64,000 nucleotides of DNA. Origin: Lycorma delicatula. Its lineage: Eukaryota > Arthropoda > Insecta > Hemiptera > Fulgoridae. The first letter of the stretch is position 1, and every line of letters starts with the position of its first letter. Positions 12,011 to 24,439 of this stretch are shown one piece after another. Below the pieces are notes generated by a model. It ran no database searches, was not told the DNA's origin, and saw only the letters and a list, made by a program, of their open reading frames with translations. Both the position numbers and the translations under genes were made by a program. The stretch spans positions 305,740,147-305,804,146 of the forward strand of contig NC_134455.1 in the NCBI RefSeq assembly GCF_047948215.1, in the 5' to 3' direction.

Positions 12011-15000
12011 TCAGTATTTTTTAGAAGTCTAGTATTTCATCATAGAAATTTAAAAATAATTACCGGTATTTTTAAAAACTAATAATCCATTTATGCAAAA
12101 TAAATGTTACTTGATTTTTTAAAAATTGAAATTGGGCCAGCTTAAATTTTTTTGGAATAGTTGTTAGACACTCCTTTATTGCTTAAAAATTCAGATATAG
12201 TTTGAAAAACATTTATCAGAGTTTTCTTCTAAAGATTTTATCGCAATTTTTCTTTTAAAAAATAGGTACGCATCTCATATTCTACAGCTGCGTAAGGATA
12301 ATAGTGCTACTTAGTTTTACAAGTAACATACGCAGTAGTTGAAATTATTTAAGGAAAACCAAATATACTCATGTAATTCACGAAAAATATTTTAAGAATC
12401 GAATTTTAAAATTCCGATGAATATATAACACGGCAATTAAGATGTTACTTCTAATATGTATATTCATTAAAATTATCGCCTACCCTATCAAAACTTTATT
12501 CATTTACATAATCTTATCCCTTACTAAAATTTTATCATATAAATACTAAAATGTTGTGTAATTTAAATGTAACCGCTAGTTGGAATTTTATATTTGTATT
12601 AAATTACCATAAGATACTGTCAAATACTGATATAATATTGTCTCATGTAATGTCTTTATTAAAATTTCATTCGTTATTTATCGATATTGGATCTGAAATC
12701 TTTAAAATATAGATTTTTTTAATAAAAAAATATTTTGATGGGGATGTGCGTGTTACACGAGTAAATGCATTACATGGTTATATACGGTATATTCAATAAT
12801 AGATGAAAAATAAAATGGGATTAATTCTTTGACATTTCCTAAAAGTTAATATTAAACATTTTTAATTTTTTAAATTATTTTTATTTAATGGTTCTACAGT
12901 TATAAAACATCTTCTTTCATTCGTTAAAAACAATTTAATTTTAATTTCACTCATTGCTCCATCAAAATTCTTTAAAAAATAATATTCTTTAACACGTGAT
13001 TAAAAAATAAACACAAAACTTACGTAACATGAAATATCTTGTACTGATGAACTGAGATGAACATTTATATCATTTAATATTTTGACTAGTTTCAACTAAT
13101 TTCTTAACAATACTTGTTTCAAGAATCCATCACACATAACATAGTAACGATACACAATTATAATTCAATAATAACATTATATATATTTTTTTTTAAATAA
13201 CAGGCTATAGTTAAAAAACGAAGAATTACCCTTAATTGTAAAAATTAGTTATAATTTGTTGGTATATTTTCTTTTTTTCACCGAAATAACAAATAATAAT
13301 AAATCAAATTTTTTTTCCTAATTCTTTTTGTAAAATGCAACAAAAAGTATGAAACGAACTGTAATGGGCATAAAAAGGGAAAATATTCAGTAGTTTATAG
13401 TAATCCTTTTATAATTGAAATTAAGAAGAAAAGAAAACCAACTTTATTTCTTAATAAATGAGGAGCGAATGGTAACCACAAGTTTGTGTTTTTATTAAAT
13501 GTTTTATTTTATTCTTGTAAATTTTTTTACTGAAAGATAGGTTAACCCAGTTTTGAATATTCTAAGATATAAATACGTTAAAATAAAAACACAAAAAATA
13601 AGTTATTTTTAATTTTCTTTAAAAAAAAAAAAAATATATTTTGTTATAACAAAATCTTATAAATCTTAGATTTTATTATATGTTTATTAAGATATTTCCT
13701 ATTTTGTTTGGTATTTAATTTAGTTAGCAGGTAATAAACATTGTCCAGATGTTACAGCTTTTATGAGGTATATTTTCATCACCTTTCTGCTGAATTTGTG
13801 TCTCCATATTTAAACATAATAGTAAATATATTAAAATTAAAGCGCGAACTTATTAAAATATTTTAATTTGGTGTATTGACGAGTAAGGTTTGTCAACTAG
13901 TCTATATATCATAGTGTCAACTACACAAACTGATAAAAGATGAATTTATATATATAACTGAGTTCTGTTGAGAGAATATATCTGGGTAGTAAATACCAAA
14001 ATATGCTGTCTAGCAAAGCGTTTTTACTGGTATTTAACAGAAAAATTAATTTAAATAAATTATTTATAAACAAATAATTTAAATAAATATTAAATGGTCA
14101 GTTAAATTTTTCATTAAGCGCTTTTCCTAATTCACTTAAAAAAATACTTTTATAATAAATATTTAAAAAATACAAGTTCATAATGATTTTGTACATGTAT
14201 GTTTTTAAGTAGGAAATAGTTGAAAATATTCAACTTTTTTTATTAATATTATTTTTTGTTGTAATATTTAACCAAAGTTTTTGGTGTTTAAAAAAAACAC
14301 ATTGAATAGATTAAACTCGGTTTTACTTATAAATATTTAGAAGGAAATAATTTTTCCAATATAAACTATTAGAATAATGGCTTCTTAATCAGTTGGTCCT
14401 GGGATCGATTCTCTTCAAAGTTCTAACATTCTTTTTTAAATAACATTTCAACTTTTTCATTAAAGATGTGTAAACATAAAATGAAAAATTGCAAAATTCT
14501 ACTAGTTTAACAACTCGTACATTTTAACACCTTTTTTATTAATTTTTCATCATTTTTATATTATCATATTTTCAGTAGGGAAAATAATTTTTTTTAAATT
14601 AAAACATAAAACATGTTTACACCATAAATTATTTCTTTTAATACTTTTTCGTTCATTTATAAGTTTAACAAAAAATAGTAGAGAACTTAAGATATAGTAA
14701 AGTCTAAATAGGAAAATGTAGATCCTATTTGAAAGTGCTCTGTTATCGCATCGCAAGGTAAACTGTCAGATGTCATCGAACTAGAATTTAAAAACTTAAT
14801 CTTTTGTTTTTGTTAAAATCTCTTTCTTAATTTTTATGAAAACACATAATTAGACCAATTAGCTTCTTAATTATAGCAACAGAATCCTAGATGAAAGTTA
14901 CTTATTTTTAACTTTTATTTTAATTTTATTATTATTTGATTGAAAGTTCTAAAGTTACACTCACTACAAGTAAGAAAATTTAATTTACTCGTTAAGTTTA

Positions 15001-15059
15001 TATAACTTTTTCTAAACATTTTATTTTGGCATTTCACCAACTGCTATAGTAATACTTAA
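11941..15059. other. AT-rich non-coding DNA
   Basis: No gene visible. TA-rich microsatellite sequence fills about 11945-12003. The 66-codon minus frame at 14556-14756 shows no domain. Confidence 0.55.
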
Positions 15060-17325
15060 AAAATGGAAATGCTAGACGAGATATTGAATTTTAATGCTTC
15101 ATCATCCCTTATCGGCGACCCATCGGTCCGACCCATCAAAGAGTAGTAAGGTAACCTTATTACCCTTCGCTGATGTATAGAAAATGACAACCAGAAAGGG
15201 TAATCGGAAGGGTAAAGAAGATTTTTGAAGGGGACATCGCAAGAAGTCTGAGTAAAAAAGAGAAGGTAGAAAATATAGAAGAAGAATGGGAGAATGTTAG
15301 AAAATAAATTCTTAAATCAGCAAAAGTGAAGTTAGGCGGAAAAGAGAAATAGTAGAAAACCTGGGATATCATAGGAAATATTGCAGCTGATGGATGAGCG
15401 TAGAAAGTGTAAGAATGCTATAGTGAAGAAGGTAAAAGGGCCTACAGACAATTAAGAAATACCATAAACAGAAAGAAAAAAATTATCAAAAAAGAGTGGA
15501 TTAAAGAAAAGTGTTCAAAGAAAAGTGGAAAGAAAAATGATAGTAGTAGTAGTAGTAGTAGTGGATAGTAAAATAGACGAAAGGTTAAGGAAAATTTTGT
15601 GGTTCATAAGTTAAAATCTAACAATGTGTTAAATAGAGATGGTACACCGATTTATAAAACGAAAGAAAAGTTTGATAGCTGAGTGGAATATATTGAAGAG
15701 TTATACGAAGGAAATGATTTATAAATGGTTATAGAGGAAGAAGAGGAAGTCGAAGAGGACGAAAAGGGAGCTACAATACTGAGATCTAAATTTAATACAG
15801 CATTTAAAAATTTGAATGGCAGAAAGGCTCCTGGAATAGATAGCATACCTGGAGAATTACTGCGCAGTGCAGATGAGGAAGCGATATATAGATTACACAA
15901 ACTGGTGATAATATTTACGAAAAAGAGTAAGTTTAGTCAGACTTCAAAGAGATGGTTATGATACCAAAGAAAACAGGAGCAGATAAATGTGAAGAATTCG
16001 AAGAATTAACGAAACTCATGCAGCAAAGATTTTAACTAAAATTCTGTTCAGAAGAATTGAAAGGAGACTGGAAGAAATGTTAGGAGAAAACCAATTTCAT
16101 TTTAGGAAAAGTATAGGGACAAGAGAAGCAATTTTAACGCTCAGATTAATAGTAAAAGGTAAGTTAAAGAAAAAAAAAACCAACATCCATGGCAATTATG
16201 TACTTAGAAAAGTTATTTTACGTTATTGATAACGTAGACTGGAATAAAATGTTCAGCATTTTAAAAAAAATAGGGTTCAGGTATAGAGATATAAGAAAAT
16301 TGGCTAAAATTTACAGCAACCAAACTGCAACAGTAATAATCGAAGAGCATAAGAGAGAAGGAATAAAAGAAGGGAGTCAGACAAGGATATTCCCTATCCC
16401 CGTTCCTTTGTAATCTTTACATGGAACTAGCAGTTAATGATGTTAAAGAACAGTTTAGATCCGGAGTAACAGGGAAAGGTGAAAATTTAAAGATGCTTTT
16501 ATTTGCTGATGATGTAGTAATTCCAAAAAAGGTATAGAGTACAAAGATATAGTACAACGTATATATATATATATATATATAATAAAAAGACATAGAGTAA
16601 AAGTGAAGAAACAATGAATGACATGGATGAAGTCCTACGCAACAACTACCGCATGAAAATAAACAAAAACAAAACGAAAGTTATGAAATACAGTAGAAAT
16701 AAAGTAGATGGACCATTGAATATAAATGTAGGACGAGAAAAGATTATGAAGGTGAAGAATTTTATTAATTGAGAAGTAGAATTACTAAAGATGGACGAAG
16801 CAAGAGCGATATAAAATGCCGAATAGCACAGCGAAACGAGCTATCAATTAAAAGTATAATTTGCTTACATCAAAAATTAATTTAAACATCAAGAAAGCAT
16901 TTTTTAAAGTATATGTTTGGAGCGTAGCTTTATATGGAATTGAAACTTGGGCGATCGGAGAACCTGAGAAGAAAAGATTATATAAGCTTTTGAAGTATGG
17001 TGCTATAGGAAAATGTTAAAAATCAGATGGGTGGACAAATGATTGGTGGATAAATTGACAGATGACTGTTGCGGCAAATTTATGAAGAAAGAAGCATTTG
17101 GAAAAAAAATAATTTAAGGCATCCTGGAATAGTGCTTTGATGTTGGAGGGGTAGATAGCTAAGAAAAATTGTGCAGGAAGACAACGTTTGGAATATGTAA
17201 AACAAATTGTTAGGGATGTAGAATGTGGGTAGTATACCGAAATGAAATAACTTGAACTAAATAGGGAATCTTGGAGAGCTGCATCAAACCAGTCAAATGA
17301 CTGAAGACAAAAAAAAGAAGAATAA
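15060..17325 (+). pseudogene. RTE/BovB-like non-LTR retrotransposon, decayed reverse transcriptase
   Basis: Plus-strand relic covering the linker after the endonuclease and nearly all of the RT. Blocks in order: a basic Glu/Lys-rich linker (15180-15520); K-A-P-G-I-D-S-I-P-G-E-L-L-R near 15830; a Q-F-H-F-R-K-S-I-G-T-R-E-A block near 16100; motif A region D-N-V-D-W-N-K-M at about 16225-16250, where the usual A-F-D is replaced by L-F-Y; F-A-D-D at 16502-16513 intact; K-N-K-T-K-V-M-K-Y near 16670; then W-S-V-A-L-Y-G-I-E-T-W near 16920. It ends W-R-A-A-S-N-Q-S just before a stop near 17300. A TA microsatellite (16560-16581) and an AGT repeat (15543-15563) interrupt it, and the frame changes repeatedly. 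The C-terminal R-A-A-pattern ending is typical of RTE/BovB relatives; the clade is assigned from motif memory. Confidence 0.85.
16560..16581. repeat. (TA)n microsatellite inside the retrotransposon
   Basis: About 22 bases of alternating T and A interrupting the RT region between the F-A-D-D motif and the next conserved block. Confidence 0.9.
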
Positions 17326-18639
17326 AAATCAAATGACGGGAAATTAGTTTTTAATGTTTTGAAAAGTTAAGATAAAAAATCAACAATTTTATGAAAACTT
17401 TTCTTAATAAGAATTACATATAATCATAAAAAAAAATCACAATATTCCAGTTATAAATGCTTTTTAAACAGTGTAATCATGACAGCTGAATTTAGAGTAA
17501 GTGTAAATAGATTGACGTAGATGTGTCAATCTAGGTAGGTGACTTTAAGCGTCGTTAGTTTGCTTTATGGTACCAAAAAACCAAATGTATAGATACTTCG
17601 ACTAAGTTTTCTTTTTTATCTTGTAGTTTTCTATTTATTCCAAAAATTGTACTTGTGAAGTACAAAAAGTAACTACTTTTCGCTACTGACTCCCTTAAGA
17701 CAAACTGATTTTCCCCCACCGTTCAGCCATTTAATGAAATTTATATTCAGTTATTGTGGGTAGTATCTACGTATTTTAATAAATTATTAACATAGAAAAT
17801 TAAATTTTGTTTTCTAAAATATGATGCTGGTTATAACGAAACGATTGGTTATAAAACGAAATAAATGAAACATTGATTTAGAGATCAAGTTGATAAAGTT
17901 GATGTAATTTGATTAAAGTTGATAAGGATATTTTATTATGATTTATTTAAAAATCTTTTCACCGACTACTCTTTTTGTGATTTCTGTTGAGTGTTTTCAT
18001 TCATATCTCTGCTTCTTAAAAACATTTTTTTTTTTAATTATTTAAAACTTTAGTTATAATTTTTAAATTATACAGATGTTTACTATCCCAGACATTAAAA
18101 TAAAATGAATTATCCTGTTGCTTTTTTCTATTTACTAAATTAAATAAAGAAACTTTATTTTAATATATAAATTAATTACATCTATTAATCTTTAATTATA
18201 AATATAAACATATTATTTAATTAAATATAATTTAACCTTTTTTTATAGGTTTAATTCCGTTTCAAAGAAGCAGAAATTTCTGGGAAAGTACTTAACGGAG
18301 ATCATAAAAATAAAATAATTAAATGAAATTACTTTTTTATTAACTTAAATTTCTAGGATGCAATGTTTTAATAATTTATTATACTTTAATCCATCTTATT
18401 TCTACATACCGGTATATTAGTTAAAGATTAATTAAACATCTAACATAATTAAACTCGTTATTTAAAAAATTATTGCATAAAAAATAATCCGTGAAAAGCT
18501 TTCTTATCTTAAAGTACTGGTGAATTTATTTCTTAGAAGTTGCGCTATTAAAAATAGTTGAATGCAATTGGTCACGTACGTAGATACTTGGCGAATAATT
18601 CTATAAATGGAATTTTATTTTGTTAGTCTTAATCATTCA
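17326..18639. other. AT-rich non-coding DNA
   Basis: No gene or transposon recognised. Confidence 0.55.
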
Positions 18640-19165
18640 GTTCTTGAAATAGATGAATTTCTTCCTTCAAGGTGAAAATACAATCTGGGTACACTTTACC
18701 CTCAACATTGGGTGTTCGAGGAAATTTTCAGATAAACAAAGTAATGTCAAATATGAAATCCTCGATCGAACAAAAGTCACGATACTAAGTATTACAATGT
18801 TGTGTGTTAGACCTGAGACGAACATAATTTATGATTGTTGGCGAAATCACGATGATGTACATAATCTACTAGGTTACAATTTTACGCATCAAACTGTTAA
18901 TCATTCTGTTAACTTTCTAGATCCTATTACGGGGGTCCGTACAAACACAAGAAAGTTTCGGGTAGCATCGAAAACACGGAATTCCAAGGCGTGTGTACAT
19001 CGAAATCTACACTAAACTGTTATGCGAATTCATATGGTGCCATTGTAACAACAGGGACCGTTCGATCAAATTTGTAGGTACATCGCTTTGTTTTGGCCTC
19101 CACTACGATGAATTGCAAATTGAGAAGACTTCAGAGGAAATTCAGAATTGTAGAAATAAGATTTA
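18640..19165 (+). pseudogene. Merlin/ISXO2-like DDE transposase relic
   Basis: Two overlapping frames (18653-19015 and 18993-19181) together carry the C-terminal part of an ISXO2-like transposase, the family that defines Merlin DNA transposons. L-D-R-T-K-V-T-I-L-S and V-R-P-E-T-N lead into I-I-Y-D-C-W-R (second catalytic Asp). Then come F-T-H-Q-T-V-N-H-S-V-N-F and D-P-I-T-G-V-R-T-N-T. The Glu expected after N-T lies in the other frame (T-Q-E-S-F), showing a one-base frameshift near 18945. L-L-C-E-F-I-W near 19020-19040 matches the family's end block. The N-terminal part with the first catalytic Asp is missing or unrecognisable. Terminal inverted repeats were not found. The copy is inactive. 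Confidence 0.8.
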
Positions 19166-22100
19166 TTTTTTACTATCATAATAGCAAGTTAGAAAATGTG
19201 TCCGCTTTCTAAATAAAACCCGAATGTTCATAATAGGTATTTTCCAGTAAATATATTCATAAAAGATGTATGAAATACAATTACAAGGTACGTGAATATT
19301 TTAAATCAGTTAAAATAATTTTTCGACCAGTTTCCACATCTTTAATGATCTAAGGTAGATATATCAGTAAAAAAATGAAGTAAGTAAGGATGTATTTATT
19401 TAATTATTTTTTCTTTTATTCCTTTTAACTTTAATATTAGAAAATTGAAGCAAAATGCAAATAAAAGAATTAGTGCATCTAAATAAAACTGATTAAAAAA
19501 TGGGTTGATAAATAATCATAAAATAAATAAAAGTATAAAATGACGAGAAATATTCTAAATAACAGGGAAAGAAGTATCACAATACACTGCATTAAATAAA
19601 TTTATGATGTATTCGGGATGAAATATTTGAATTTTAAAATACCAGTATCTGCAGAATATGAATCGTGACGATATAGACTTTCCTTTGAATATGAAAAATT
19701 ATACAAGGAATGTATAATGGTCGATGACTTCTACTTTCTTTATAAAATTATTGATAAAAATAAATGATTTTGAAAGTTAAAATATTTTGCGACTTAAATA
19801 AAATATCAAATTTTGTTGCACACATATAGGTAGTATTCATTCATATGTCTGATAGATAAATAAAATTAATGATTATAAATTTATTAAATTTGCTTACGAT
19901 TACATATAAAGATACTCATTTTAATGTTATGACGAATCAAATTTTAAACCTATGAGTCATACTAGCCAAAATTAACATAATGACCTCCTCTTTATTTGAA
20001 TATATTTATTGAAGAAATTTATTTATTCTCATACAGTGCATTATTAATATTTGTTTTTTCATCAATCCATCCTGAAATTGTTTAAAATGCAGATCTGCTA
20101 CGTAATATACAAAAATATTATCTTTACTCTTTAATATAAACATGATGAAACAAATTAAGTTCACTACGGACAAATCTATGAATATTTTGTAAGTTACAAG
20201 GAAACGTGTTTTTTAATTATCATTACTTCAGTCAGATAAAATAATAAGCTTCAGCAGTCAGCTAAATAATAACTGAACAGAGACATGTATTACAATGGCA
20301 ACAAGGGAAAATCTTTCAAGGATTTCTAATAACATAAATAACATTCTTAACAGTTAGTATTTTGTTACTGTGCTTTCCTGAAACCAGCAGTGTTGATGGA
20401 AAAATAAAAAATACATTAAAGTGAGAATAAAAAAATAAACAAAATCTGTGAAATTGAAATGAAATATCTCGAAAATCTAAGATTTTTGAACGAAATATTT
20501 TTTCATATTTGAATACATCTTAACTATCTAAATGTGCAAGTTAGAATATTTTAAAACCTTGGTTTCATTTTTTAATCGTCAGTATTTTAAAAGGTATTGA
20601 CATTTTATTATTTTTTTTGGAAAAAACCACACGGTTTAAAAACTTAACGTTTACACTCACAAAAGTAACCTACCGTACTGCTATTGGAATTGTCTTTCAC
20701 TAACCTTTTGCCGTATTTAAGATCAAATATCTTGTGACATTAATATATAATCTTATTCCATAACTTGACGCCAAATTAATTCTATTTGTGTTTGATTATT
20801 TAAGCAATTATTTTTTTAATACTATTTATTATATTATTTTATTTGAATTTAAAAAGAAACATGAGATGATTTAATGAGAGATGGAAATTTCTCCAACTTT
20901 CACCATGTATTACATGTAAGACCAGCTGTTTTAGAAGCCATATAATAACCAATATACCATTTAATAGTGATAGTAATAGAAAATGAAAAATTATATTGCT
21001 TCTTACTCACTTATGTAAGGTATATTTTAAATAAATTTATGATCACTTTCTAAAGAAAATCAATGTATATATTTCGATACCAGTGATTCAAGAAAATTAT
21101 ATGTATTTTCTATTATAAATAAAAATCTAATCTCACTACCTATTACTTTACTGTATAAAGAAACAATGTTTTTTTCTTTTGTTCACGAAACCGCGAAAAC
21201 TACTGTAATCATTAAAAAAATTTTAACTGTAGCTTTCTTATGACTCCGGAATACCTACTATAGTTCAAACCTCACCAGTCTCAATTTATGATTTATATTG
21301 TAGCGAATTATGAAAACGTATAAATAAATAAATAACCTAGAATTTCTATTAGTACATTTTTATTCCATTTTCTATATCGGTAGATATAGTTTAATCGATA
21401 ATTTTATAGTCAATATCCAGTGCTTCCGACAGTTATTATGTTTGTTTGTTTTCTCCGACCAGTTTGTTAGCTACTGCTGAGTCTGGGTGTGTGTGTGTGT
21501 ATAAGCAACTGCAATTACCGCTAATGTCTGCAAGGCCTGACGTAGCTGCAGACATAGTGCAATGAAAGTATAAATGCACCGGTAAACAAGATTCATTGGA
21601 ATATTAATGTTCATACAACATTTTTAAAACTTTAACTGAATTACTTTTTATTTTGTTAAGATTAAACGAATTAAAATGTAAAATGGATTATTGAAACAAT
21701 TTAAAGTAATAATTTATTAACAATATTTTAGAATATATGTTAGTATTATAATTCTTTACGTGAATGTAATTATTTAAACCTTATGATTATATTTATAATA
21801 AACAGCGAATTTTTTAAATGAATTTTTCAATGGAAATATCTTTAAATCTTTTTTAAGTAAAGGGTGACCTACATAACATCTAAATTTGAGAAACCTTGAT
21901 AAATTTATTATATTTATTTAAATATTGTAGATCACATGGTAACGATTTCGTACAATCTCATATCCAAACAAAAGACTTTCTTAATTATATCAATTTATAA
22001 TAATGTAAACAGGAATGATAAAATACTATAATAATCTGATTTTTCTATAAATAACAAATTTGTTTAAAAAATAAATAACTTTTAGTAATATTTTTTTTAC

Positions 22101-22222
22101 ACAGCAATGATAAAAATAAAAAGAAAAAAAATTCATTTTAAAATATATTCATTGTATATTTACATTTAGATATTCTATATTTATAAATAAATAATATATT
22201 TTTGATATGCACTTAAATTATT
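19166..22222. other. AT-rich non-coding DNA downstream of the first receptor exon
   Basis: No gene or transposon recognised. Because the receptor exon at 22223-22955 is on the minus strand, the part nearest 22222 is its 3' untranslated region. The exact polyadenylation site could not be fixed among the many TTTATT-like strings. A (GT)n run sits at about 21487-21501. Confidence 0.5.
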
Positions 22223-22955
22223 TTATACAAAACTTTCATCACCGTTCAAAAAGGTTTTGTTCTGACCCAAACATTTAAGTTTACTTTTTAAACTATGGTC
22301 CATAGAAGAATTTCTTCTTTCATTGGCAGTTATCATTTGAGCGTTTTTTCTTTTCAAGAATTGATGACCTTCTTGAGAGGACTTACGATTACATGATGAA
22401 GACGTGTTAAGTGTCGTAGTTGTGGTCGTAAGAGTACCTTTACGATCTAAAATGTCTCCCCTACGTAATCCAAGAAGTCGACAAAATCCTTCCCTAAACT
22501 TGGAAGACATAAGATTGTACAGAATTGGATTAACAGCTGAATTTATATAAAGCATGATACGACTGAAATACAGAATAATATAATACGTTTCCGTTTCGAT
22601 TGATGCCAATACCTCTGGAGAAACTAAAATAATCCAAAGAGTAAAAGCTCGAAAAGGAAGAAGACATATAAAAAAGGAAAGCACGACAGTGCCCAACATT
22701 AAAATAACCTGTCGACGATAGCGTAAAGCCGAACTGTGAGGTGTTGTTATGACAAGTCCGGGTCTAGCCATTAACTGTCGAGCGATTACTGAATAGAGAA
22801 TAATAAGTATTCCCAGCGGTAATCCAAAGAAAACCGAGATGGTCATAATGAAGAATGCAGCTGGCCAGAACTTATCCGCAGGAGTCAAGCAAACCGGGAC
22901 CATTGAGCCGTCAAAGTACTGGACATGTCGATATTCCGCAACCGCCAATATTGGA
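22223..22955 (-). CDS. Class A peptide GPCR, 3'-terminal coding exon (TM5-TM7 and C-tail), paralogue 1
   Basis: Terminal exon of a rhodopsin-like neuropeptide receptor in the plasma membrane. The minus strand reads a T-rich tract ending in TACAG (AG at 22956-22957), then the exon T-CCA-ATA-TTG, a phase-2 acceptor. The frame stays open to TAA at 22223-22225, about 243 residues. The Met upstream at 22984 lies in the intron and is not the start. In order: P-V-C-L-T with the ECL2 cysteine; TM5 (FFIMTISVFFGLPLGILIIL); basic ICL3; TM6 with F-F-I-C-L-L-P-F-R, where Leu replaces the usual toggle Trp; TM7 with N-P-I-L-Y; helix 8 S-S-K-F-R-E-G-F; a Thr-rich C-tail ending D-E-S-F-V. The Y-N-L-M-S-S-K-F-R block resembles TRH-receptor-type and insect CNMamide-type receptors; that subfamily call is tentative. 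The exons for TM1-TM4 were not found. Its closest relative is at 45280-46027. Confidence 0.9.
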
Positions 22956-22976
22956 CTGTACTCAAAAACAAAAACA
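22956..22976 (-). promoter_or_regulatory. Splice acceptor of receptor exon 1
   Basis: On the minus strand a T-rich tract (GTTTTTGTTTTTGAGTACAG) ends in AG at 22956-22957, immediately before the conserved S/P-I codons. It is phase 2, the same position and phase as at 46028. Confidence 0.8.
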
Positions 22977-23204
22977 TAAAGCATAATATTAGTACAAAAT
23001 CAAACAAATACAAAATATAGTATTTCAGAATGTTGAAAGTGAAAATATATTTATTCATTACCATTTTTAACACTTTAATAATAGTAATTATTTAATTGAT
23101 AATCATTTATCATCTTGTTTATATCATATGGATATATATATATCCATTTATTTTTTTATATATTTTTATTTATAGTTGCATCAAGAATGAAAGTCATTAG
23201 TGAC

Positions 23205-23434
23205 TGGAGTGTAACTGTAAACGTGTAGTCTTGTACAGACTCAGACCGACGATTACTGAGACGTGTGGCTAATTGAAGCCCAACCACCAAAGAACCGGTA
23301 TCCACGATCTAAAATTCAAATCCAAATAAAAATCCTAATAAAAACCTTTATTAGGATTTGAACATTACAACTTTCGACTTCAAAATCAGATGATTAACGA
23401 TGATGAGTATTACCACTAGGCAAATCCGGTGGGT
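23205..23434 (-). mobile_element. tRNA-derived SINE, family B, with tRNA-like head
   Basis: Minus-strand head reads GCCTAGTGGTAATACTCATC (A-box-like) and GTTCAAATCC (B box; plus-strand GGATTTGAAC at 23352-23361). The body CACACGTCTCAGTAATCGTC and the CCAACCACCAAA block are shared with the truncated copy at 7565-7725. The 3' tail common to both families is degraded here. It lies just upstream of the receptor exon, so if the receptor gene extends rightward the SINE is intronic. Confidence 0.8.
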
Positions 23435-23634
23435 AAATAATTTAATTTAAATATTTATTTAATTTTCGGAATTATAATTTAGTTAATTATTATTTTTAAT
23501 TTTTAAAGTACAATTAAATCATTTGAGTATCACAACATACACACATATTGTGTGTATATCTAAACGCATAATAAAAAATTAATTAAAATATAAATTAGTA
23601 AGATAAATTATCAAAAAATAGATATCGCTAATTT

Positions 23635-23875
23635 AAAACCTAAAAGAACCTCCTGATACCGTAAGGGAAGATTCCCTCTATGTGTTAGTTTCGGTCGCCA
23701 AGCCACCCCTCCGCACCTAGCCCTTATGGGCTTTATAGGAGGGTCATCTTCAGAACCTCGGCAAAAGGCATCTCTCTACTTTGTGCTTGCCTCCATCAGG
23801 ATGCCACCGATGTGAATACCACATGTGATATTCCCATCGGTGTACTAATAGGAAATTAACTCTTTAAAACTAAAC
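23635..23875. repeat. GC-richer block of unknown origin
   Basis: About 240 bases clearly richer in G and C than the flanks, with CACCCCTCCGCACCTAGCCC and an inverted pair around GGGCTTTATAGGAGGG. No long open frame or recognised protein motif. The composition suggests an inserted element, perhaps an untranslated part of a non-LTR retrotransposon, but no family was recognised. Confidence 0.4.
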
Positions 23876-24262
23876 ACATCTACGTCGAGTCTTTAACAAA
23901 ACCGAGTAACACAAAGGAAATGAAATAAAAATCGCAACTATCTGCCCGATAGTTTAGAAGTTGAGTTCAAAACGCAACCATAACATAATACAAAACAAGA
24001 AATAAGAATAAAACTAGATATACAAAACATTACAAAAAAATTAAACCTTGTAACACAAGAACAACAAAACCAAAACAAGGAAATGACCGGACAAAACGCT
24101 AAATTCTCTCGGCAATCCGTTCTCTTGCCAGGCACTCGATGAAATTTTCAACGATTACCCATTCCACCCGATTTTTCTCGGAGATCTAATGTCGACCCGA
24201 TAACGTCTTGCCGACAAATAGTCTCCGTGCACATAAATTCGTATTTTGTGCATTATAAAGTC

Positions 24263-24328
24263 AGAAATAACTTTAATGGTTTCCTTGTCGTCATTTCTGA
24301 CTACAAGGAAACCATTAAGGTTGTTTCT
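24263..24328. repeat. 66-nt hairpin with 25-bp stem
   Basis: Arms 24263-24287 and 24304-24328 are complementary over 25 positions with two differences, both of which would be G-U pairs in one RNA orientation; the loop is 16 bases. A competing perfect 10-bp stem exists between AGTCAGAAAT (24259-24268) and ATTTCTGACT (24293-24302), so two exclusive folds are possible. It lies beside a transposase relic, so it may be a transposon remnant rather than a functional RNA. Confidence 0.7.
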
Positions 24329-24439
24329 TACTCTCTAAAGTTCGGTAAGTCCGATATGAAAGCCGACTCTAAGAAAAAGAGGCGCTCGAATCATAGTTTA
24401 TGATATAGATCGTTGACTATCTGAGAATGAGTTGATGAC

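Noticed and set aside
15652..15900. 82-codon minus-strand Ser-rich frame
   Set aside because: Antisense of the Glu-rich linker and RT of the plus-strand retrotransposon.
22956..22984. ATG at 22984 as the start of receptor 1
   Set aside because: It lies before the T-rich tract and AG of the acceptor, and the residues it adds do not align with receptor 2. The ATG at 46021-46023 in receptor 2 likewise aligns with an internal Ile of receptor 1.
22885..23073. 62-codon minus frame overlapping the first receptor exon's upstream side
   Set aside because: It reads across the splice acceptor in another frame and has a low-complexity hydrophobic composition; an intron by-product.
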